Source: Lepiota brunneoincarnata
Taxonomy: Eukaryota; Basidiomycota; Agaricomycetes; Agaricales; Agaricaceae
DNA: 64,000 nt
Reading direction: 5' to 3'
Assembly (NCBI GenBank): GCA_023014365.1
Contig: JAEBUN010000026.1
Coordinates: 653,528 to 717,527 of the forward strand
Both the position numbers and the translations under genes were made by a program. The notes below the pieces were generated by a model, which was not told the DNA's origin, did not search any database, and saw only the letters and a list, made by a program, of their open reading frames with translations. Below, one piece after another: positions 31,034-43,537 of the stretch. Position 1 is the first letter of the stretch. Every line of letters begins with the position of its first letter.

Positions 31034-32854
31034 TGCCACAGAGGAAGGAAGGGAGGGCGCAGGAAGATGACGGGGAAGAGAGGTGGAAGGGAACAAGGAG
31101 GTATGTATAACGGTTTGTCCATGGTTATCTCTCCGCACCAATGTATTGTTGTGCTCCGGCCCGTCGGCTGTAGATCTCGAAATTCACCGGATTTGGCCAA
31201 ACAAAGCACATCCTTGTTTCTACTTTTCCTGCGCTTATCCGTTCACCTGTTCCTCCGCTTGACACTCATACACCATTTCATCGCGGACACATAAAAAGCT
31301 TGCTGGAGATATTGGATAATTGCTTCTAGCGTCGGAATGCATGTTTCCCATGCTATCGTCACTCGGGAAGCACCGCCCTGTTATGGAGACCCTGCAAATA
31401 TTATTCTCCCAAAAGGTCTGGTCTTCTGGGGGTCAAATTTTGGCAAAAATTTGGCCGTGAGTCGGATCTGCATTCCAGGTTCCTGAGGAACCGAGAGTAA
31501 AAAAAGACACGGGTGGACGACTGTTGACGAGTTTTCGAGCACCTGGTGTCGCACTTTTATTTATCCCTGTCTCCCACGAGCGCTGAACGTTACGTTGATT
31601 AGCAATCCAAAATTCGAGTTTGGGTCCTAATCTTCCCTAATCCAGTCAAAAATGACTACCTAGAACGGATGAAAATGAAGCAAAACTGTGTCAGTTTGAC
31701 CGATTTCCGGTGAGCACGTGAACAAATCCAGAAACCCGGCCGATCTGGGGTCCGGCCTGCTGTATGACGCCCGGCTTATATTAAGCGCCGGGACCCTGAC
31801 AAGGGGCCTAGGCAATGCGAGTTAGTAACATTGAGTGAAGACGGGTTTACCTAGCCAAGAAATCGGGGTGTCAACCGGAAGCTATAGGAGAGGCTCTTGT
31901 TTTCTTGTTTTTCTTTCCCACCTGGCCAATGCCCTGAGCTGGCAACTGCCGCCATTTGACACACTCTAACTGTTTGCTATCATGATCATTCAGAGGGGAT
32001 CTCCACCGCTACCACCATTACTGGTGACCCATCGTCTGCTCTTTGAAGTCCAAGGGAAGGGTTGTGCTTCAGTACATTCACTTCGGCACCTCAGGAGTGA
32101 TACCTGATCCAATTTGTCGTTGATGGCTCCTTCACTGTCCGTTGTGCGACACGAAAATAATCTAAATCCCCCCAAACCAAACACCAAGTGCTCACGAGGA
32201 TTTCATCGAGTTGAGTGAGCGGTAGCACTATAGAAATTTCAAACCCAGACGATCTAGTGAAATGCAAGAGCTCCAACCTTGTGATACGATAATTGATACC
32301 ATCTTTGCTCAATGTGAGAAGAAATAACAGCCCTGTTGAATGCAAAAGCGCAGCCTAACTCATTGTAGAAACTGACCACCACTGATGTCCCTGTCCACCT
32401 TTGCCTACCTTGTGACCCCATAGAGACAGAATCAGCCTTCAACAGCAACAGAACAACTAAACAGACGAAAAAAGGAAGAACAGGGCCAGGCGAGAAATCA
32501 CATCATCCGGCACGTGGAGCCATTTGATTGCAAAGGGAAGTTGTGTATAGAGCTGGAAACCCGTAGATTTCTTTCCAGATATGACATAAGCATACCCCCT
32601 TATGTTAAGCGCTGGTATTTTCAGATTTATATTGCCGGTTTAAGGGCTCCGTTATAGACTATCATCCCTCATACATAATGATTGGATCTGGATATATAGT
32701 AACCTTGCTTGCGTTTGGTTTCCCCGCCTGTGAGTTCCTCCCTTTCTTCCAAGTCCCTCCTCCATCTCCAACGTGCGCTGCTCAAAAGCTCAACGGAACG
32801 CCGATAATTACTTTGGAATTTGCTGGTTGAAACGCGTACAGCTCAAAGGGAAGA
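31034..32854. other. Intergenic, no firm gene
   Basis: A possible spliced minus-strand frame (about 32448-31990) shows intron-like signals but no recognisable domain. The rest lacks long frames. A TATA-like element TATATAG occurs at 32693 ahead of the DUF6534 gene. Confidence 0.3.
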
Positions 32855-34994
32855 ATGCCAGCGACTTTGGAACCTGGATCTCCCCTGGACAACACGTGTG
32901 TCAAGGGTCTCCCTTCTATCCTCGACCCCTCTGCACACTTACATGGATTCTTAGTTTCGGAGCGATGATGATTGGCGTGCTAGTCAGCGCTGTTCTACAC
33001 GGCTTGTGCCTCGTCCAGGCGTTCTATTACTTCCGACGTGAGCTTGTCCCTCCTTCCCATCCAGGAGAGTGTGTGCACGTTTGCTCATCGGTTTGGCTTG
33101 ATTATGCAGGGTACAAGAAGGATTCGCTGTTCCTTAAGGGTCTGGTAAGTTCTTCTCATCTTCCCCCTTTCCTTCATGCAACTTCGGACGCGCTCTGTGG
33201 GCTGAGGGTTCGGGTGGCTTGCGCTTTGGATAAAACTATTATGTACGCGTCGTGATGTTAACAGGGCCTTATTGTTATATAGGTAGCCGTCGTGGTCACT
33301 TTTGACGCCATCCATCTCGCTCTCATCTCGCATACTGGTGCGTCTGTACCCACGCGTCTCCGATCATTCAGTGCTGAATACTTGTTTCACAGTGTATTAC
33401 TACACAATCACAAGCTTCCAGTACGTTCTTCTCTCCCATTTGAAGCTATGGCGGTACTTTACCAAAAAAAAAAAGCAATGATGCAGCTCTCAAGCGCATT
33501 GTCTGGTCCCTAGTAGTACGTCCTCCCCCCACTCTCTCCTCGCACCCTTCCTCCCATTTGCTGGGTCTTTGGCCTGGATCGGGTGCAATGGCGTAGATGA
33601 GCAACTGACATCGTGGTTACTCCGTTATTAACAGATCGAGGCGCTCTTTGTTGTACGTTCCCGCGTTTATCGGACTCCTCTACTGTATTAGCGCTAACTT
33701 ACTTTTGCAAGGGAATGAACGGCGCATTTGTTCAGACGTTAGGCTCTGCTTTGTTTGTTTATGTTCGGGCACTGATTCGCGCACGGGGTGTTAGGTTCTA
33801 TACGTATCGTGTGTGGAGGCTCAGTCAGCGGAATTACATCCTCACCGGGCTTATTATGCTGTTGATTGTGACTTGTGCTGGGTGCGGGACTGGTGGGTGA
33901 CTTTCTCTCTCTTTCTAGGTGAACGGCTAGGGCTGATGGTGACTGCAGCCTGGGTGATCGTTTCGTACGTTACAGCGCAGTCGTATTCGATGTTGCAAGC
34001 ACTGATGGGTGTGCAGGATGCGGATGAAGACGTATGACGTGTTGCTTCGGATCTCGGTATATGACTGCTTTGCTTTACTGTGTGTTGATTGCTGATCGCT
34101 GGCGTCTGGTAGCCGTTGACCATCACTATCAATGCTCTTTCGACGACTATTGATACGGTCATTGCTGGGAGTCTGGTGTATCTGCTCCAAAGAGCCCGGA
34201 CAGGATTCAGGAAGTATGCTGACCCATATTCAATGTCGCTTGATTATGCTGACCAGGCGGCAATAGATCGGATACAATGATTACCAAGCTAGTCAGTAGA
34301 GTGTTCTGATTTCCAGGTAGAGAATGAACTTACGTTAGCCAGATTGTCTTTGTCGTTAATACCGGAGTGTAAGTCCCCCATGTCCTTATTCAAACCGATT
34401 TCTGATTGTGCTATAGGCTAACAACGTACGTCCTCGTCGTACCCCTAACGCTATATTTACTAAATATAAACCAGTTTATGCGCGATGGCTGCTCTGGTAT
34501 CGGTAAGTGGGTGTATTAATTATAGCAGGCAGTCAATCTGAGATCAGCCAGCTCGTCGCATCTCCCCATACGCTTGTCTATGCCTGTTTCTATTTCTGCA
34601 TTGGCCGCCGTACGTCCGCGAGTCCCCCATTTCTCAGCATTACATCACTGATCTCTCGTGCTTAGTATACTGCAATTCCTTCCTTGCGACGCTCAATGCC
34701 CGCAAGTCAATCACGGAGAATGTCGACAATACGGAACACATGCTCTTATCCATCCCACGGACTGTAGTGGCCTCGGGCAGTGGGAATAGTAAGCAGAACA
34801 TCTCGATTCGGATTGATACGACGAAAGAGTCGATGATGGATGGTACTGTGAAGGTGTGTTTTTTTTCTGTTCCATCGTGAGATAGTGCGTGTCATTGAAC
34901 GGAAATGTAGAGCTATGGTGATCCGACCTTGATTCAGAATACGATGAACAAGGAATCTGATGATGAGCTTTCGAGCAAGATCTCAGCTATCTGA
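32855..34994 (+). CDS. DUF6534-type seven-helix membrane protein
   Basis: Start is the ATG at 32855: exon 1 (32855-32895) joins exon 2 (32955-33037) to give L-D-N-T-F-G-A-M-M-I-G-V-L-V-S-A-V-L, the usual first helix of this Agaricomycete family. Further small exons (33110-33144, 33283-33337, 33393-33420, 33476-33515 and others) join in phase through F-D-A-I-H-L-A-L-I-S-H, R-V-W-R-L-S-Q-R-N-Y-I-L, and R-K-S-D-T-M-I-T-K-L to a cytoplasmic tail that ends at TGA 34992-34994. Seven hydrophobic helices are visible. The family is common in mushrooms and its function is unknown. About fifteen introns, all short and near-canonical. A decayed partial copy lies at 36220-37015, each followed by an SP200 gene. 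Confidence 0.85.
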
Positions 34995-35248
34995 AGTATC
35001 TACCTTTAATAGAAACATGTGTGCAAGGAGTTTTGTCGGATGAGATGAAGACCCCGGGCTGTGACAAGAGTTGTCTTCCTACGTTGAGTTGAACATTGTC
35101 TCCGAGGTCGGTCATCCCAGGGCTGCGCTAACTCCTGCACACATTCTCCCCTTCAGCCCCCTATTCACTTCTGTCGAACTCGTTTCAACCGCAACAACCC
35201 ATCACTCCTATAATGCACGTCATGTAAAGGAAAGGTAACAGGAAGTAT

Positions 35249-35330
35249 GTTGACCGGACCATGATGACCGCCAACAAAGATGACCAGCTTTGTTGCTGGT
35301 GCTCATACCCCCCCTCCCCCATCAGATCCC
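35249..35330 (+). promoter_or_regulatory. Upstream module of SP200 subfamily I (copy at P1)
   Basis: A block beginning GTTGACCGGACCATGATGAC and ending near CATCAGATCCCC about 100 nt before the start codon. Equivalent blocks precede the SP200 copies at 37724, 42025 and 51670. The best-preserved forms read TGACGTGACCGTGA, which includes a CRE-like TGACGT. Confidence 0.4.
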
Positions 35331-35427
35331 CTAACCTCCAGGACTAAAACCAAACTCTAAGCAGCGTGGGCACTGTGCGCCAATCTACCTTCGCTTATTA
35401 TCCAACTCACTTCTTACAGATCAGCAA

Positions 35428-36043
35428 TATGGCCCCAGCAGCTATAACCTCGAAACCAGCATCAACCACGACGACCCGACTGTTCTCGTTGATGGCAAAT
35501 ACAATCTCTGCCTTGCCAGAGACGTTTCGCTTGGCGGAGTAATCCAAAAGGGGAAGCTTGTCTTCGCTGACGTCCCTTGCGAGGATCTTGGGCCCTACAT
35601 CCACCTTCAAGCGGGAGGACTCATACCAAGTCTACGGAATTTCAGGGCTTAAACCGCCGAACGTAAGCGGACGGATGCTCACCAGCCGCCATCATTCCGC
35701 CGAGATATACAATGATGGGCGCCAAAAAACCACTCTCATCGCCAATGGTCATATTAACGCCACTGATTCCTCTCTCACCGGCAACCCGTTCCAGGTTGAC
35801 ACTGAATGGCATAATCTAACCCGCATCGGGGTCAAATTTACGATTTTACCGAAAAACACATGCTCTCCTATATTTTTCTCTCCGGCCCAGAGTTATTCAG
35901 TTTCCTTCGACGCCAAGTTGGTCACCGGAAATATGATTAGGAATACGACTTCCACCCCTCCTTTTCCTTTGATTACTCAGACCAGTGGAGGCCGGAGATC
36001 CAGCTCTCGTACCGTAAAGGAGCTTGGGCCTTGGTGTGATTGA
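35428..36043 (+). pseudogene. SP200 family member P1, frameshifted
   Basis: Alignment with the copy at 37724 shows exon 1 in two phases: a G-K-Y-N-L-C-L-A-R-D-V-S-L-G-G segment in one, then D-S-Y-Q-V-Y-G-I-S-G-L-K-P-P in another. Exon 2 can be traced through G-N-P-F-Q-V-D-T-E-W, I-G-V-K and Y-S-V-S-F-D-A-K-L-V-T-G-N-M-I, with a deletion of part of the I-F-V-S-P...L-L-P segment and a frameshifted end. At least three frame changes make it inactive. It follows the DUF6534 gene at about 430 bp. Confidence 0.75.
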
Positions 36044-36219
36044 TTATGTTGGTAGGCACATGCCAAGTATTTGCGTTGGCTGTTTCGAGCTGATCTTAAT
36101 ATACTACATGAAGTATCCTCCAGAATCTCTTAGCCAATAGAATGCCAAATGTTCTCACATCTTCCCAGCATCTTTGGTAGCGATCCTCACCCTGTCCTCT
36201 GTTATGGGCTCTACAATGA

Positions 36220-37015
36220 ATGCAATATTTGGGGAAAGTCCTTACCAACGCCCACCACAAGGTCCGACGAATAGCTCTTGATTTAGTCAAGGTCCCCTAT
36301 ACGCAGGCCCTCTCCTTCGAGAACATATTCTTGTGTGCTTGCTTATCATTTTGGCCTAGCCTTGCAGGGTACAGAAAGGACCCGCGGTTCCTCAAGGGGC
36401 TAACAATTTCCGATCTCCCCCCATTCTCTTGTACAACCTTGGACGCAGCCCATGGACGGTGGGTTCGCGGGCTTGCGCTTGGATAACACTGTTATATTGA
36501 TAGAGTGTTTGTTAAATAGCCGTCCACATATAGTGACGTTCTTTCCTCCCGTCAAGAGCTGTGAAGTGCTTAACTAAAGAAAAAAGGCCATGATGCGGTT
36601 CTCAGGCGTCTTGCCTCGTCCGTCGTAGTACCTCCCCTTTTCCCTTTCCTCCCGTTCATCACTTCAAGCGTTGACCGCTGTACACCCTGCATTCTCCACC
36701 GTATTGGACCTGGTTCACTTTTGGAAATGAATGAAAGGGCTAAGGTTCTATATGTACCGACTGTGGGGCACTCAGTCAGCAAATTTATATTCTCGCCGGG
36801 ATTTCTATGCAATTGATTGTGACTCGTGCTCGGTACAGGACCGGTGGGTAGGCGTGGACTTCAGATTATTATTGCTGACGGCAAATACTCACGCCCACAT
36901 GTACTGTACTGTGCAACTTTTCAAGTACGCTGACATATTCGGCGCAGATAGAACCCTCCTCTTACTTCGCAGAGTCGGGGGCAGAGATATCTCGCAATGA
37001 GCTTGAGAGCGGGAT
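36220..37015 (+). pseudogene. Decayed DUF6534 partial copy
   Basis: Nucleotide blocks match the intact gene at 33085-33240 (including the intron), 33465-33515 and 33780-33900, e.g. GTTCTATA.GTA followed by CTCAGTCAGC. The C-terminal GAGCTT.GAGC..GATCT is near 36998-37012. Stops and deletions abound. Together with the following SP200 gene this is the second unit of a tandem duplication. Confidence 0.75.
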
Positions 37016-37549
37016 CTTTCCTATCTCTGCTTGAAATATATTTCAGCATGTGTATGTCGGACGCTGCGCAAGATAGGGTCGCAATAGGAATTGTTTTTCC
37101 CACGTTGAACATTGTATTGCACTGGCTCTTTTCTCTTTTACAATTCAATATGGACTCTTCAACCCCTATTCACTGAGTCGAACTCACCTTACCCCAACAA
37201 GCCCGCGCTCCTTTAATGCACGTCGTGTGAGGGAAAGGTGTTGCATCTGTGCGATGACCCGAAGGTCATGCTACGGGCATTGGACATGAACGTTATACGC
37301 GATGCGACAACGTGAGACGAAAGCTCGTAAGCGGGGGGCTCCGCTGCCTAATGAATGGCAATTGAGAAGCGTTGTAGCGGTGGACGGACGGAATGGGGTG
37401 GGCACGACATCGTTGAAAGTTATTGACATCTCCTGCACCGTTGTCACCTTCCAGTGGGCGGAATATGGCAGTGACGAGTGGCCCAAAATGGAACTGAGAG
37501 AGAAGAGGCCGTGCGTCCAGCCCCCGTCCACAAGGACAGGAGGAATGTT

Positions 37550-37625
37550 GACGTGACCGTGACGCCCGCCGACAAGGGTGGCTTGCTATGTTATTGACGC
37601 TCATACCTCCCCTTATCAGATTCTG
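37550..37625 (+). promoter_or_regulatory. Upstream module of SP200 subfamily I
   Basis: GTTGACGTGACCGTGACGCC followed by TTATTGACGCTCATACCTCC and CTTATCAGATT. Same arrangement as upstream of the copy at 51670. Conservation outside coding sequence suggests promoter elements, but recent duplication could also explain it. Confidence 0.4.
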
Positions 37626-37723
37626 TAACTTCTAGAACCAAAACCAGCATTACAAGCAGCTTTAGCACTGTACGCCGACTTCCCTTTGATCAGAATTCCA
37701 CTCACACTCTATAGATCGACAAC

Positions 37724-38581
37724 ATGCCTCCTGGCTGCTATACCCTCGAAATCACGATCGACCATAAAGATGTGGGCATTCTTTCGAACGCCCAATACAA
37801 TCTCTGTTTTACCAGAGATGTATCATTTAATGGAGCAGTCCAAAAGGGGAACGTTGTCTTCTCGTCTGCCCCTTACAAGGAACTAGGACCCCATATCACT
37901 TTCCAGTGGGAGGACTCATTCCAAGTCTATGGGATTGTAGGGCTTAAACCACCGAGAGTAAGCACACGCACACTCACCATCATCACTCCACCGGAACATA
38001 CGACCATATAGGATGAAGAGGATATCGTAGCCCACGATGACACCGACGACGCTGAGGGTGAAAGGAAGGCCATGATCGAAGCCGGCACTGGCGACGACGA
38101 GGCCGAGGGAGACGTCATAACCGAAACCGAGATTGAGGAGAAAAGAAAAGCCATGATCGAAGCCGGCGCCATCGAAAGTGGGGGTGAAGAAGACGCCATA
38201 GTCACAACCGACACGGTCGATATTGACGACGGTCAAGATGCTACATTCACCACGAATGGTAGCGTTCACATCTTTGGTTCCTCTCTCACCAAGACTCCGT
38301 TCCAGGTTGACAACGAATGGAAGAATCCAGCCCGCATCGCGGTCAAAAACTTCGATTCTGTTGAGGGAAAATTCTCTCCTATCTATATCTCTGTCGAGCT
38401 TCCAAAGCCATCGACGAGCGAGCTTTTGCCGGCCCAGACGTATTCAGTCTTTTTCGACTCCAAGTTGGTTACCGGAAGTATGATTGGGAAGACAACCTCC
38501 ACTCCTCCTTTTTCGTTTGATATGTCAGACAAGTCGGAGATCACGCTCTCGTATAAGGATGGAATTTGGGCCTTGGAGTAG
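37724..38581 (+). CDS. SP200 family member with acidic repeat insertion
   Basis: Two exons, 37724-37957 and 38012-38581 (intron 54 nt, GT-AG), encode 267 residues with no signal peptide, no membrane segment and very few Cys. Exon 1 has the family motifs Y-N-L-C-F-T-R-D-V, K-G-N-V-V-F-S and I-T-F-Q-W-E-D-S-F-Q-V-Y-G; exon 2 has T-P-F-Q-V-D-N-E-W-K, I-Y-I-S-V, P-S-T-S-E-L-L-P-A-Q-T-Y-S-V-F-F-D-S-K-L-V-T-G. Unique to this copy is about 65 acidic residues at the start of exon 2 containing two R-K-A-M-I-E-A-G repeats, from an in-frame 81-bp duplication (38069-38086 repeats at 38150-38167). The function of the family is unknown to me; the predicted fold is mostly beta strand. Confidence 0.8.
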
Positions 38582-39540
38582 TCGACCCCGTTGGTAAGAA
38601 CTTGACAAGCACAGTGCCGATCATTTCGAACTGATTTTCTGGATATGCTGCTTGAAGTTGAACAAATGTCATCATCCAGAGTCTCCTAAGTCAATTGAAT
38701 AATATTTCCGTATCCAATACTCTGTGTTCCGCACCTTTTTGAGTAGTGAGCTTCCTCCGATCAAGAGGTGCGCCACGTCCCCTATTCTTCTACATGGAGT
38801 CAATGATGAATGCAATATTCAAGGAGTCTCCAACATATTTGAGGTCTCCTCCACTCAGAGCGTATTTTATCTTTGCCTGTAGCCATATTTGCAGAGAAGG
38901 ACAAGTTGAATGTAGCTAGAGTAGGGGGGATGTCGCGCGCCGAAACGGGAATTGGATCTTTGTCACTCCCAGCTAAGCTCCTCCACCCCTTATCTCCCTA
39001 TATCGACCCTCTATCACGCTACTCATTTGCCGCTAGCCTCAACCTAAGCTGTGGTGCGGGGCCCAGCGCCCTGTAACCGGACCCCATCGACTTCCAATGT
39101 TCTAATGTTTATCAGTGCTCAATCCCATTGCTGCATCCTTGGGTTTCATGCGTTCATCGCTCATCCGAGATTCATCGTGGTAAAAAATTGTTATACGAGA
39201 GAGTTAGAGCGCGCGAGTGGTGGAGGTAGCATGAGATGATGGATGTGTTTTTTGGAGCTTGCAGGGCTCCTCTCCATCAAGACTGTCAAGAGTCAAGACT
39301 GATATTACTGACAAGATACTGTACATACATACATGTGATTTGTCAAGCCATGACGCCACGTGCGGTCGAAGTTCTGGTCAACTCTGTCACATGTACCTGA
39401 TAGCCTTCAATTCCATCCGTCAAGAAGCACAGCTTCTGACAAAATTAATAACTTGTTCTTTTCAACCACACCTCGTTCCGTGAACTACCCACAAAACAAA
39501 CCTGTCTGTCCTCATCGCTGCCTAATACGGCTTGAGCATC

Positions 39541-39580
39541 GTACGTTACTTACTTTGCCCTCGTGTTATCTCGCTCTCAG
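39541..39580 (+). other. 5' UTR intron of SP200 subfamily II gene
   Basis: GTACGT...CTCTCAG, 40 nt, ends 18 nt before the ATG at 39599. The same intron, 40-45 nt, stands before the copies at 49185, 43397 and 56732 at nearly the same distance. Confidence 0.55.
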
Positions 39581-39598
39581 AATCCTAGATCCGTCAAA

Positions 39599-40272
39599 AT
39601 GTACTTCACCATCGATGTCAAAGTCAGCACGCAGGACTTGGGTGCTCTCCAAGAAAAAGGCTACAATCTCTGCCTCGCTAGGGACATACAGTATGGCGGA
39701 ACGGCTCTCAAAGGAAACGTCGTCTTCTCTGCGGTCGAGGCCAAGCACCTTTCCCCTATCATGAAGCTCGAGTGGTGGGAGAGATACCAAATCTACGGAA
39801 CAACGGGCTTCCAGGTAAGTGACCGGACATTTGCTCTCCGCCACCACCTTGACAAGATCATATGCACTTATACATAATAATACAGGCTGGCAAGCAAGTC
39901 GCAGTCTGCACCAATGTCTCCCACATCGAGGGGGGCGAGAAACCTATCATCGATTCCAACGGTGATATTACGATCATTGATTCCGCTCAACCCAACGGGC
40001 CATTTAGCGTCGAAAACCAATGGAGGCCGGTCGCTTCCATTGGAGTCAACAACTTTGACGATGCCTCCATTTTCGTCTCACCCTCGATGTCGCTGGGTTC
40101 GACGAGCGATCTTCGCCCGATCCCGAAGTATTCCGTCTTTTGGGGCAAGGACTTGGTTACCAATACCATGTTTGATCCAAGTGCTGTCCAAGATCGTGCT
40201 TTCTCATTTGATCTGGCATACATGAACAAGATCACGCTGCAATACAAGGATGGAGTCTGGTCCAAGGCTTAA
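39599..40272 (+). CDS. SP200 family member, intact
   Basis: Exons 39599-39814 and 39886-40272 (intron 71 nt, GT-AG) give exactly 200 residues. The start follows the conserved leader C-C-T-A-G-A-T-C-C-G-T-C-A-A-A and is aligned with the other family starts. Exon 1 shows Y-N-L-C-L-A-R-D-I, K-G-N-V-V-F-S and L-E-W-W-E-R-Y-Q-I-Y-G. Exon 2 shows N-I-E/H-I-E-G-G, P-F-S-V-E-N-Q-W, I-G-V-N-N-F-D, I-F-V-S-P, S-T-S-D-L-R-P-I-P-K-Y-S-V-F-W and L-V-T-N-T-M-F. No targeting signal, so cytosolic unless secreted by an unusual route. Function unknown. Confidence 0.85.
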
Positions 40273-42024
40273 TCATGTCTGTGGAAGCCTAACAAGCCGT
40301 TGTCCAGGTAGTTACTGAACGATGTGCTGAAATTTGTACTTTTGAGTTAACAATGTCGTCGTAATGCTTTTGTTGAAATTTCCGAAATCTTTCCAGTTCA
40401 ACCGTAGATTGACCTGGAGGTCTTTCCGATCATGTAGGAACCTGGAATTCAGCATGACACAGGTTTACTCCCCTTTGGATGAATAAATGGGCTTTCACAT
40501 TCACCTCCTCGGCGCATCCGCTTGGTGCTTTCGAGTGGGGGACGGAGTGAGAGAAATTTTGGTGTACCCTCGTCATATCGTGTTTTTTCTTAGGATCGAA
40601 CGGAGTTCTGTGCCGTGTAGTTAGGGATTGTCTAACGAGAATAAAAGCGCGCAGTAGATACGTCAGACACGGAATATATAAAATAGGATCGCTAGGATCT
40701 AGTAAGGAAGATTAATCAGTATTTAACGGAGACACGACACGATATACTACTCACCTGGGATCCAGTAAGGAAGACTGGATCCTAGGCCGTTTCGGTAGGC
40801 TACTTAAATAAAGAGGAGGAAACTATGTGCTCCTATTTACACTAGAATGAAAGTCCACCTCGTAACCTGGTAGTATAATAAAATTGTTCATTCGTGTACA
40901 TACGGTGTCATGAGAAGAGAAAATATGAAATAAGGGAAACAATAAACAAACCGTCGAGCTGACCGTCCGTGTTGCGACATTGTCGAAGATAGTGGCAGTT
41001 GGGAGAAGACGGCAAAGTCATTTTGTGATTCCATTCCTTGACGCGGGGTTTGGTTTTCTGAAGAAGTACTGGATACTGGAGGCATGGGTGAGCCAGAGGG
41101 GGAAAAGGGAGTGGGTAGCCGAAGGTTTGCCTATTCACCTTTCAGGCACACTGCGAGTAGGGTTTACAGTGATAAGGTTGCGTGTATGGGATTTGATGTT
41201 GGGGCCGTGGATGGCATCGAGGAGCGTGGTGGGACAAATGTCTTCGGGCGGATGTATGTATAAGTGCAGTCGTTGATTCCTATGAAAGTGAGTTGCCTGG
41301 CTAGTGGATGTGGAAGATAGGTATCTTGATGCTTGAACAAGAACGTTATTTTGGAAGGTTAGCTTGCAGACGTGAAATTGTCGGTGGAGGTGGTGATGTT
41401 GAGGGACGATACAAGCACTAAACGTGAACGTGTGACTGCGGCGTCAAGCTTTGGAACCAGCGCTACGGGATCACGAACATAAGACGAGAATTCTCGCCAA
41501 AATGCATGCAAAAGTCTCTAGCGATTGCGTGAGTGCAATGATATGGTGTTGTGAGACTATTGGTAGGCTCCTGGAACCAGCCTCTCGCCAGCTATCGCGT
41601 GGTCTTAATTACGGCTATGGTGAAGTTTCACGTGCTAGCACAGGAGAGACCCAGGAGGCGGGGTTTCGTAATGCGCGGGTGGGCTGGTCGCAACACCCCT
41701 GCGGTCTATGCAACACTCTCACTACCCACGCAAGCTGCTTGTGTGGGTGGAATTGCACATTGGTGGGACCGGAGAATGATCAAAACTCAACGAGAGAAGG
41801 CCGTGTTTCTGGCCTGCCTCTGCCTGGAAAAGAGGAATGTTGACGTGGCTTCAAGCCCGCTGTAAAAAAAAAAGACTCAATTGTCGGCGCTCGCACGTTA
41901 CTTGCTCAGACCTTTCAAAGAGGACCAATTATTCGCCCTTATCTGTAGATACAACCAGCCCTAGCATTGTGCGCCAGCTTGCCTTTGATTGTTACCCCAC
42001 TCATACCCTTTCTAGATCGATAAT
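40273..42024. other. Intergenic with decayed repeat S, copy 1
   Basis: The segment 40985-41280 matches 50340-50610 (e.g. GATTCCATTCCTTGACGCGG and TAAGGTTGCGT), suggesting a duplicated unknown gene fragment read on the minus strand. No intact gene is seen. Sequence 41440-41840 holds short plus-strand frames without domains. Confidence 0.4.
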
Positions 42025-42417
42025 ATGGTTGATGCACCTGAGGACCTTGATGGCGCCATAATCAATACCAACACCGTCAATATCAAGGATGCCACCCTCG
42101 CCGCGGCTGGGACTGCTTACATATTTGGTTCCTCTCTCGTTGGGGAGCTATTCCACGTCCACAACCAATGGAAGAATACAGCCACCATCGAGGTCAAAAT
42201 GTACTACTTTATCGAGAAAATGTTCTCTTCCATCTTTGTTTCTCCGGCAGTTCTGAGACCGTCGACGATCCCCCGCCTACAGGATCGGACATATTCGGTC
42301 TTGTTTGACATCGGCTCGAGTGCCGATGGGATAATCAAAGATAAGACTTCCACACGTTGTCATACACTGACGGGAGCTGGGCATTGGAAAGTGGTTGATT
42401 GTGTTGGATTTGTATAG
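42025..42417 (+). pseudogene. SP200 family member, exon 2 only
   Basis: Only the second exon survives, with G-S-S-L-V-G-E-L-F-H-V-H-N-Q-W-K-N, I-F-V-S-P and R-T-Y-S-V-L-F-D motifs; the end is scrambled where T-S-T-P-P-F should be. Upstream there is the subfamily I promoter block (from 41838) directly joined to a start-like ATG at 42025, so exon 1 was deleted. The left arm of the palindrome starts about 95 bp downstream. Confidence 0.7.
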
Positions 42418-42724
42418 GTAGATCCGGTTTGATTTTCTGAATTTCACTGCACTTGAATTTGCAAAGAGGAGGCCGCACATCGTTTCGCAAAGTCGAAGAC
42501 CATTTCGACATAATCTGATCACAAAGTTAGAGACGTATGCCAAACTTCTTCACCCAGTCACAGGAAGTAACGTGCCTCAGTGTTGAATGTGATATGAGAG
42601 GCCTCCAGCTTAATCAACAGTTGCAAGTTGTAGAAACGACATATTCACATTGATTCGACACAACATCCAGTACATCAATCCGTAGCTAATTGGACAATGG
42701 CTTGTACACATGTCATCGACACAA

Positions 42725-43397
42725 TCACAAAATGAACCATTCGTTGTCCTTGTACTCGAGCTCGACGGTGTTTTCCATCGTGAGGTCAAACTGGAAACGA
42801 GGGGTAGAAGTATGGTCGAACATGGTGTTGGTAACCAGGCTGCTGTCCCAGAAGACGGCATACTTCTGGATCGGAAGAAGATCGCTCGTGCTGTGCAATT
42901 GAACTGGGAATGAGATGAAAATTGCAGTAAATACCCCGGTCCTAGCATCATAGTTGTTGACACCAATATTGGCACCCTTCTTCCATTCATTTGTGACATG
43001 GAACGGCTCCCCGGCTTTGTAGGCACCATGGACGGTGACCCCGCTGTCTGCGTCGATTAGGGCTGACTGGCCGCCTTCGATATTCTTGGGATCACTGGAG
43101 ACTGTGACCTGCGCACCATGCTGAATGATTGTACATCTTAGTCAAGTGATGGAGGGGAGCGAATATCTGTACACTTGCCTTGAACTGCTCTGATGCGAAG
43201 ACTTGGTACTTCTCTGTCCACTCGAACTTGATGTTCGTGGCAAGCTTCTCCCACGAAACCATGGAGAAGACAACATTTCCTTCGGATTCCATTGTTCCAG
43301 ACTTCACATCCCTAACGAGGCAGAGATTTTGGTGGCCAGCCCGCAGTTGTTTCAAGTCCTCATCGGCAATTTTGACTATGAGGGTAAGGTTGGACAT
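42725..43397 (-). CDS. SP200 family member, left palindrome arm
   Basis: Exons 43397-43179 and 43108-42725, 200 residues, identical in both exons to the copy at 49185. The intron (43178-43109) begins with GC rather than GT, a known rarer donor. Start is the ATG at 43397, preceded by a 5' UTR intron and by a TATAAAA box at 43544-43538. Motifs: Q-N-L-C-L-V-R-D-V, G-N-V-V-F-S, I-K-F-E-W-T-E-K-Y-Q-V-F; then E-P-F-H-V-T-N-E-W, I-G-V-N-N-Y-D, T-S-D-L-L-P-I-Q-K-Y-A-V-F-W. Function unknown. Confidence 0.85.
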
Positions 43398-43537
43398 ATT
43401 GACGATCTAGGGAGTCTGAGAGTGAGCCAGATAACAACGACAGCAGAGCAATTAACGTACAATGCTCAAGCTGTATCGAGTAGAGAGGAGGGCGAACAGG
43501 TAAGTTGTTCTGCAGCAAGTATCCAGAACTGGGCAGG

